Shown piece by piece: positions 1 through 4,074 of a stretch of 6,536 nucleotides of DNA. This DNA comes from an uncultured Lachnospiraceae bacterium (GTDB lineage Bacteria > Bacillota > Clostridia > Lachnospirales > Lachnospiraceae): NCBI GenBank assembly GCA_947175845.1, contig CAMWOK010000175.1:1-6536 (forward strand), given 5' to 3'. The notes below the pieces were generated by a model that was not told the origin of the DNA, made no database searches, and saw only the letters and a list, made by a program, of their open reading frames with translations. The stretch's first letter is position 1; each line of letters begins with the position of its first letter. Position numbers and translations under genes: made by a program.

Positions 1-50
1 TTAACTGTTTCCTGGCGTCCTTTTCTTACTAATTGGTTAAATGTTGGCAT
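1..50 (-). CDS. rpsL: Ribosomal protein S12, N-terminal fragment (gene runs off the left edge)
   Basis: On the minus strand an ATG at 50-48 opens a frame that reads MPTFNQLVRKGRQETV up to the window edge: 16 complete codons plus two bases. This is the hallmark N-terminus of bacterial ribosomal protein S12, which sits at the decoding centre of the 30S subunit and contributes to tRNA selection fidelity. The loops with streptomycin-resistance positions lie outside the window. The start is fixed by a near-perfect Shine-Dalgarno (AGGAGGTG) seven bases upstream. S12 normally opens the str operon (rpsL-rpsG-fusA-tuf), and its position downstream of rpoC on the same strand is the common bacterial order. 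It appears to have its own promoter at 184-212. The fragment is short, but the match to the family is distinctive. Confidence 0.93.
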   Translation of the reverse strand, partial: MPTFNQLVRKGRQETV

Positions 51-177
51 TCCTTTTCACCTCCTGTTAATTTCAAAACTAAATGCCGTGCAGCCGTCCG
101 TCCCTGAAAATTACGCTGCAGGGCAGCTGCAATACAAATGCAATTAGGCACATTGTATGGTATCTTTATACACATAC
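51..177 (-). promoter_or_regulatory. Structured 5' leader of the rpsL (str operon) transcript
   Basis: If transcription starts about seven bases after the -10 box, +1 is G177 and the leader is 127 nt. Its first bases form a hairpin at 177-155: GTATG pairs with CATAC and GTAT with ATAC, one bulged U, loop AAAG, nine base pairs in all. A second element lies at 131-89: TGCAGC (131-126) pairs with GCTGCA (94-89) and CCCTG (123-119) with CAGGG (106-102), around a 12-nt loop and an asymmetric internal loop. It may be closed by TGCC (150-147) with GGCA (87-84). No U-tract follows, so this is not an attenuator of the usual kind. Ribosomal protein operons are often autoregulated through mRNA structure. 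A protein-binding role is inference only, and I do not recognise a named leader family. Confidence 0.45.
58..65 (-). promoter_or_regulatory. Shine-Dalgarno of rpsL
   Basis: The minus strand reads AGGAGGTG, eight bases complementary to the 3' end of 16S rRNA, with a 7-nt spacer to the ATG at 50. It fixes the rpsL start and predicts very efficient initiation, as expected for a ribosomal protein gene. No complementary ACCTCC-like stretch that could mask it was found in the leader. Confidence 0.9.
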
Positions 178-183
178 TAGAAT

Positions 184-212
184 AGTATACTTACATGATT
201 TGGGAATGTCAA
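184..212 (-). promoter_or_regulatory. Sigma-A-type promoter of rpsL / str operon
   Basis: On the minus strand TTGACA (212-207) is a perfect -35 box. It is followed after exactly 17 bases by TATACT (189-184), five of six matches to TATAAT. An A-rich tract (AAAAAAAGA, 221-213) lies immediately upstream of the -35 box and resembles an UP element. The predicted +1 is near G177, which is also the first base of a 9-bp hairpin. The promoter sits between the rpoC terminator and rpsL, so the str genes form their own transcription unit, independent of any read-through from rpoBC. There is no coding sequence from 51 to 373; this promoter, the leader, the inserted element and the terminator account for that stretch. 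Confidence 0.85.
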
Positions 213-215
213 TCT

Positions 216-239
216 TTTTTTGAAAATATTTTCAAAAAA
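216..239. repeat. AT-rich perfect 24-bp palindrome upstream of the rpsL promoter
   Basis: Six T, then GAAAATATTTTC, then six A form a perfect palindrome centred between 227 and 228. One arm abuts the -35 region and can act as an A-tract or UP-like element. The other arm is formed by the left copy of the 8-bp direct repeat of the neighbouring inserted element. Before the insertion the same palindrome would have followed the rpoC terminator directly. It may be no more than the U-tract of the terminator facing the A-tract of the promoter. Confidence 0.6.
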
Positions 240-241
240 TC
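234..241. repeat. Left target-site duplication (AAAAAATC)
   Basis: An 8-bp AAAAAATC directly abuts the left end of the 81-bp inverted-repeat element. It is identical to the copy at 323-330 on the other side. An 8-bp duplication is typical of IS66-family transposition, among others. Confidence 0.72.
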
Positions 242-322
242 GTAACAGTTCAGCCATAACCATTCATAAGTTGTCGGATTGTACGATCTGACAATTAATT
301 TTAGCGATGGCTGAACTGTTAC
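242..322. mobile_element. 81-bp MITE-like element with 16-bp perfect terminal inverted repeats (possibly IS66-related)
   Basis: The left end GTAACAGTTCAGCCAT (242-257) is the exact reverse complement of the right end (307-322). The element is too short to code for anything and encloses 49 bp that carry a second, imperfect palindrome (271-294). Perfect 8-bp direct repeats AAAAAATC abut both ends at 234-241 and 323-330. Short length, perfect terminal repeats and a target duplication together define a miniature inverted-repeat transposable element mobilised in trans. IS66-family elements are known for ends starting GTAA and for 8-bp target duplications, so an IS66-type transposase is the best guess for the mobilising enzyme. 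None is encoded here. The insertion point is the U-tract of the rpoC terminator. The alternative is a simple long-loop hairpin of the intergenic region, but that would not explain the flanking repeats. Perfect repeats suggest a fairly recent insertion. Confidence 0.7.
271..294. repeat. Nested palindrome in the core of the inserted element
   Basis: TTGTCGGATTGT (271-282) faces ACGATCTGACAA (283-294). Ten of twelve positions are Watson-Crick pairs. The other two (276/289 and 280/285) are G-T, which become G-U wobbles in plus-strand RNA but A-C mismatches in minus-strand RNA. The hairpin is therefore better formed in a plus-strand transcript, antisense to the surrounding operons. With the outer 16-bp stem the whole element can fold into one nested structure. 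Confidence 0.6.
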
Positions 323-330
323 AAAAAATC
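323..330. repeat. Right target-site duplication (AAAAAATC), also the terminator U-tract
   Basis: This is the second copy of AAAAAATC, directly abutting the right end of the 81-bp element. On the minus strand it reads GATTTTTT: the last bases of the rpoC terminator stem plus its T-run. That makes it the probable original target sequence. Confidence 0.72.
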
Positions 331-353
331 GGGCAAGTCTGCACCTGCCCGAT
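323..353 (-). terminator. Intrinsic terminator of the rpoB-rpoC transcript
   Basis: On the minus strand ATCGGGCA (353-346) pairs perfectly with TGCCCGAT (335-328) around a 10-nt loop in which two more pairs can form. A run of T follows (328-323). The stem is GC-rich and begins 20 nt after the rpoC stop codon, the usual place and form of a Rho-independent terminator. It ends the rpoBC unit before the rpsL promoter. Confidence 0.9.
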
Positions 354-373
354 CCCTTATCTCACTGTATGTC

Positions 374-3300
374 TCATTCCATGACTCCGACGGGCTCTGC
401 CTCAGCTGTCATGCTGTCCTCCACCGCCATCTCTTCGTCCTCCGGGTCGTACCCGAATTCCATCTCATCCTCTATGTCAAATTCTGCCTCAGGTTCCATG
501 TCCGTGTTAAGCTTCACGTTTCTGTAACGCCTCAACCCGGTTCCTGCAGGGATCAGTTTTCCGATGATAACGTTCTCCTTGAGTCCGATCAGCGGATCGA
601 TCTTGCCCTTGATTGCCGCCTCGGTCAGAACCTTCGTCGTCTCCTGGAAGGATGCTGCCGACAGGAAGGAACTGGTCGCAAGCGCTGCCTTTGTGATGCC
701 AAGGATCACGTCCTTGTACTCCGCGGGCTGTTTTCCTTCGTTGTACAGCTGCTCGTTGATGTCCTCAAGCTCAATGCCATCCACCAGCGTACCAGGCAGA
801 AACTCTGTGTCGCCGCTCGTCTCGATGCGCTTCTTCTTGAGCATCTGACGCACAATGACCTCGATATGCTTGTCAGCGATGTCAACACCCTGCAGACGGT
901 ATACCCTCTGCACCTCGCGCAGAAGGTAATTCTGAACTGCGCCGATCTTCTTAATCTCGAGAAGGTCATGCGGGTTGACGCTGCCCTCTGTCAGCTCGTC
1001 TCCGGCCTCAAGTTCCGCCCCGTCGGCGATCTTGATGCGGGATCCGTACGGAATCAGATACGTTTTCTCGTTGATGCCGTCCGATACGATAATCTCACGT
1101 TTTTTCTTCGTGTCCTTTATCGTCGCCTTGCCGCCAAACTCCGCAATGATTGCAAGTCCTTTCGGCTTTCTCGCCTCAAAAAGCTCCTCCACGCGCGGAA
1201 GACCCTGCGTGATGTCGTCGCCGGCAACGCCGCCGCTGTGGAATGTTCTCATCGTGAGCTGTGTACCCGGCTCACCGATGGACTGTGCGGCAATGATGCC
1301 GACCGCCTCACCAATCTGAACAGGCTCACCGGTTGCCATGTTGGCGCCGTAACATTTTGCGCAGATTCCGATGTGGGATTTGCAGCAAAGAATATTTCGT
1401 ATCTTGACCTTCTCGACAGGCTCACCGTTCGCGTCGACGCCCTTGCTCAGAATCCGGGCCGCCCTGCTCGGTGTGATCATGTGATTTTTCTTGACAAGAA
1501 CGTTGCCGTCCCTGTCCTTGATATCCTCGCAGGAATATCTGCCTGTGATTCTGTCCTTCAATCCCTCGATGGTCTCCTTGCCGTCCATGAACGCCGCCAC
1601 TTCCATACCCGGGATAACGTCCTTGCCCTCACAGCAGTCTATCTCGCGGATGATCAGTTCCTGGCATACATCGACCATTCGGCGTGTCAGATAACCGGAG
1701 TCCGCCGTGCGGAGCGCAGTGTCGGACATACCTTTGCGCGCGCCGTGCGCTGACATAAAGTACTCCAATACGTCAAGTCCCTCTCGGAAGTTGGACTTGA
1801 TAGGCAGCTCGATCGTGCGTCCTGTCGTGTCCGCCATCAGTCCGCGCATACCGGCCAGCTGCTTGATCTGCTGGTTGGAACCACGCGCGCCGGAATCCGC
1901 CATCATAAAGATGTTATTGTACTTGTCAAGACCGCCGATCAGCTTGTCGGTCAGCGCGTCGTCCGTCTCCTTCCAGGTTTCCACGACTGCCTTGTAGCGC
2001 TCCTCGTCCGTCATCAGTCCGCGCCGGAAATTCATCGTGATGCGGTCAACCGTCTTCTGCGCTTCCGCAAGCATCTGCGGTTTCTCCGCCGGTACTGTCA
2101 TATCCGAGATGGAAACCGTCATGGCTGCGCGCGTCGAGTACTTGTATCCCATCGCCTTGATGCTGTCGAGCACCTCCGCCGTCTTCGTCGCGCCATGGAT
2201 GTTGATAACCTTCTCCAGAATCTGTTTCAGACCCTTTTTGCCGACATGGAAGTCCACCTCGGGAAGCAGGAGGTTCTCCTCCTTGCTTCTGTCCACAAAC
2301 TCCAGATCCTGCGGCAGGATTTCATTGAAGATAAAACGCCCCAGCGTTGACTCCACGATACCCGTCAGCACCTCGCCGTCCGGCATGGTCTTTTCCACCC
2401 GCACCTTGATCCGCGAGTGGAGTGTGCAGGCTTTATTTTCATAGGCGAGAATCGCCTCGTTCACGCTCTTAAAATACTTGCCCTCGCCGAGTGCTCCCGG
2501 TCTCTCCTGCGTCAGATAGTAGATGCCGAGCACCATATCCTGCGAAGGCACGGCAACCGGACCGCCGTCGGACGGTTTGAGCAGATTGTTCGGGGACAGG
2601 AGCAGGAAACGGCACTCCGCCTGCGCCTCCACTGACAACGGGAGATGCACCGCCATCTGGTCACCGTCAAAGTCGGCGTTGAACGCTGTACACACCAGCG
2701 GGTGGAGCTTGATCGCCTTACCTTCCACCAGTATCGGCTCAAACGCCTGGATGCCGAGTCTGTGCAGTGTCGGTGCACGGTTGAGCATGACAGGATGCTC
2801 CTTGATAACCTCCTCGAGCACATCCCACACCGCCTGATCGAGCTTCTCGACCAGCTTTTTGGCGTGTTTGATATTCTGCGATATCTGCCTTGAGACAAGC
2901 TCCTTCATGACAAAGGGCTTGAAGAGCTCAATCGCCATCTCCTTCGGCAGACCACACTGATAAATCTTCAATTCAGGACCGACCACGATAACGGAACGAC
3001 CAGAGTAGTCAACACGTTTTCCGAGCAGGTTCTGACGGAAACGGCCGCCTTTTCCCTTCAACATATCCGACAGGGACTTGAGTGCCCTGTTTCCAGGCCC
3101 TGTGACCGGACGCCCGCGTCTTCCGTTGTCGATCAGCGCGTCGACCGCCTCCTGGAGCATTCGCTTCTCATTGCGCACGATAATATCCGGCGCCCCAAGC
3201 TCAAGCAGTCTTTTCAGACGATTGTTTCTGTTGATGATTCTGCGGTACAGATCATTTAAGTCAGACGTCGCAAACCTGCCGCCGTCGAGCTGGACCATCG

Positions 3301-4048
3301 GGCGCAGATCGGGCGGCAGAACCGGGATCGCGTCCATGATCATCCACTCCGGCCTGTTGCCGGATGCCCGGAAGGACTCGACAACTTCCAGTCTCTTGAC
3401 AATCTTGGCGCGCTTCTGCCCCTTTGTATTGTCATTTTTGAGTTCCGCTGAGAGCTCTGTGCACTCTTTCTCAAGCTCAATCGCCTCGAGCAGTTCCTTG
3501 ATCGCCTCGGCACCCATGCCGACGCGGAACGTATTTTTGCCCCACTTCTCGACATTGTCCTGATATTCCTTCTCGGACAGAACCTGCTTGTAATCGAGCG
3601 TAGTCTCTCTCGGGTCCAGCACGATATACGATGCGAAATACAGTACCTTCTCAAGCACGCGCGGCGTCAGATCCAATATCAGTCCCATGCGGCTTGGGAT
3701 TCCCTTGAAGTACCAGATATGGGACACCGGCGCCGCAAGTTCAATATGCCCCATGCGCTCCCTGCGCACGCTCGACTTTGTGACTTCCACGCCGCAGCGG
3801 TCGCAGATTACGCCTTTATAACGAATCTTCTTGTATTTTCCACAATGACATTCCCAGTCCTTGCTGGGGCCAAAGATCTTCTCGCAGTACAGACCATCCC
3901 GCTCAGGCTTCAATGTCCTGTAGTTGATGGTTTCCGGTTTCGTTACCTCGCCTCTTGACCACTCTCTGATTTTCTCAGGAGAAGCCAGACCAATTTTGAT
4001 CGCATCAAAAGAGATAGACTGGCTCTGTTCATTTTTATTCTCAGACAT
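374..4048 (-). CDS. rpoC: DNA-directed RNA polymerase subunit beta' (complete)
   Basis: This is the largest subunit of bacterial RNA polymerase, carrying the catalytic magnesium site. The 1224-residue protein reads through without interruption. In order it shows zinc site 1 (C67, C69, C82, C85), the lid/rudder region with GKRVDYSGRSVIVVGP near 343-358, the catalytic NADFDGD at 457-463 (D459, D461, D463 bind Mg2+), the bridge helix around 752-795 (NFREGLDVLEYF...HGARKG), zinc site 2 (C805, C889, C896, C899) and the trigger loop around 920-945 (SIGEPGTQLTMRTFHSGG). The trigger loop runs straight into ITQGLPRVEELFEARKPKG, so the large proteobacterial SI3 insert is absent; this explains the length of 1224 against about 1400 in E. 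coli. The last 44 residues are acidic. The ATG at 4048 is supported by AAGGAG seven bases upstream; the stop is TGA. It lies 26 nt after rpoB and is surely co-transcribed with it. Confidence 0.98.
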   Translation of the reverse strand: MSENKNEQSQSISFDAIKIGLASPEKIREWSRGEVTKPETINYRTLKPERDGLYCEKIFGPSKDWECHCGKYKKIRYKGVICDRCGVEVTKSSVRRERMGHIELAAPVSHIWYFKGIPSRMGLILDLTPRVLEKVLYFASYIVLDPRETTLDYKQVLSEKEYQDNVEKWGKNTFRVGMGAEAIKELLEAIELEKECTELSAELKNDNTKGQKRAKIVKRLEVVESFRASGNRPEWMIMDAIPVLPPDLRPMVQLDGGRFATSDLNDLYRRIINRNNRLKRLLELGAPDIIVRNEKRMLQEAVDALIDNGRRGRPVTGPGNRALKSLSDMLKGKGGRFRQNLLGKRVDYSGRSVIVVGPELKIYQCGLPKEMAIELFKPFVMKELVSRQISQNIKHAKKLVEKLDQAVWDVLEEVIKEHPVMLNRAPTLHRLGIQAFEPILVEGKAIKLHPLVCTAFNADFDGDQMAVHLPLSVEAQAECRFLLLSPNNLLKPSDGGPVAVPSQDMVLGIYYLTQERPGALGEGKYFKSVNEAILAYENKACTLHSRIKVRVEKTMPDGEVLTGIVESTLGRFIFNEILPQDLEFVDRSKEENLLLPEVDFHVGKKGLKQILEKVINIHGATKTAEVLDSIKAMGYKYSTRAAMTVSISDMTVPAEKPQMLAEAQKTVDRITMNFRRGLMTDEERYKAVVETWKETDDALTDKLIGGLDKYNNIFMMADSGARGSNQQIKQLAGMRGLMADTTGRTIELPIKSNFREGLDVLEYFMSAHGARKGMSDTALRTADSGYLTRRMVDVCQELIIREIDCCEGKDVIPGMEVAAFMDGKETIEGLKDRITGRYSCEDIKDRDGNVLVKKNHMITPSRAARILSKGVDANGEPVEKVKIRNILCCKSHIGICAKCYGANMATGEPVQIGEAVGIIAAQSIGEPGTQLTMRTFHSGGVAGDDITQGLPRVEELFEARKPKGLAIIAEFGGKATIKDTKKKREIIVSDGINEKTYLIPYGSRIKIADGAELEAGDELTEGSVNPHDLLEIKKIGAVQNYLLREVQRVYRLQGVDIADKHIEVIVRQMLKKKRIETSGDTEFLPGTLVDGIELEDINEQLYNEGKQPAEYKDVILGITKAALATSSFLSAASFQETTKVLTEAAIKGKIDPLIGLKENVIIGKLIPAGTGLRRYRNVKLNTDMEPEAEFDIEDEMEFGYDPEDEEMAVEDSMTAEAEPVGVME
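2660..2680 (-). other. RpoC catalytic motif NADFDGD
   Basis: Codons 457-463 of rpoC encode NADFDGD, the universally conserved motif of multisubunit RNA polymerases. Its three aspartates (459, 461, 463) hold the active-site magnesium. It is intact, so the enzyme is expected to be functional. Confidence 0.97.
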
Positions 4049-4055
4049 TTTGGCA

Positions 4056-4061
4056 CTCCTT
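4056..4061 (-). promoter_or_regulatory. Shine-Dalgarno of rpoC
   Basis: AAGGAG on the minus strand lies in the 26-nt rpoB-rpoC spacer, seven bases before the rpoC ATG, and selects that start. The spacer has no room for a promoter or terminator, so it supports a single rpoBC messenger. Confidence 0.88.
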
Positions 4062-4074
4062 CCAGATTTTGTTC

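Noticed and set aside
262..294. Possible promoter inside the 81-bp element (TTGTCA with TATGAA on the minus strand)
   Set aside because: The spacing of about 20 bp and the poor -10 match make it weak. The consensus promoter at 184-212 fully explains rpsL expression.
242..322. The 81-bp inverted repeat as the primary rpoC terminator
   Set aside because: A much better compact GC-rich hairpin with a T-run lies directly after rpoC at 323-353. The 49-nt loop makes the longer repeat an unlikely primary terminator, and the direct repeats point to an insertion.
866..1753. A 295-codon open frame on the plus strand opposite rpoC
   Set aside because: It lies wholly antisense to conserved rpoC codons, has no recognisable domain, and is expected as a shadow of the strong codon bias of a moderately GC-rich gene.
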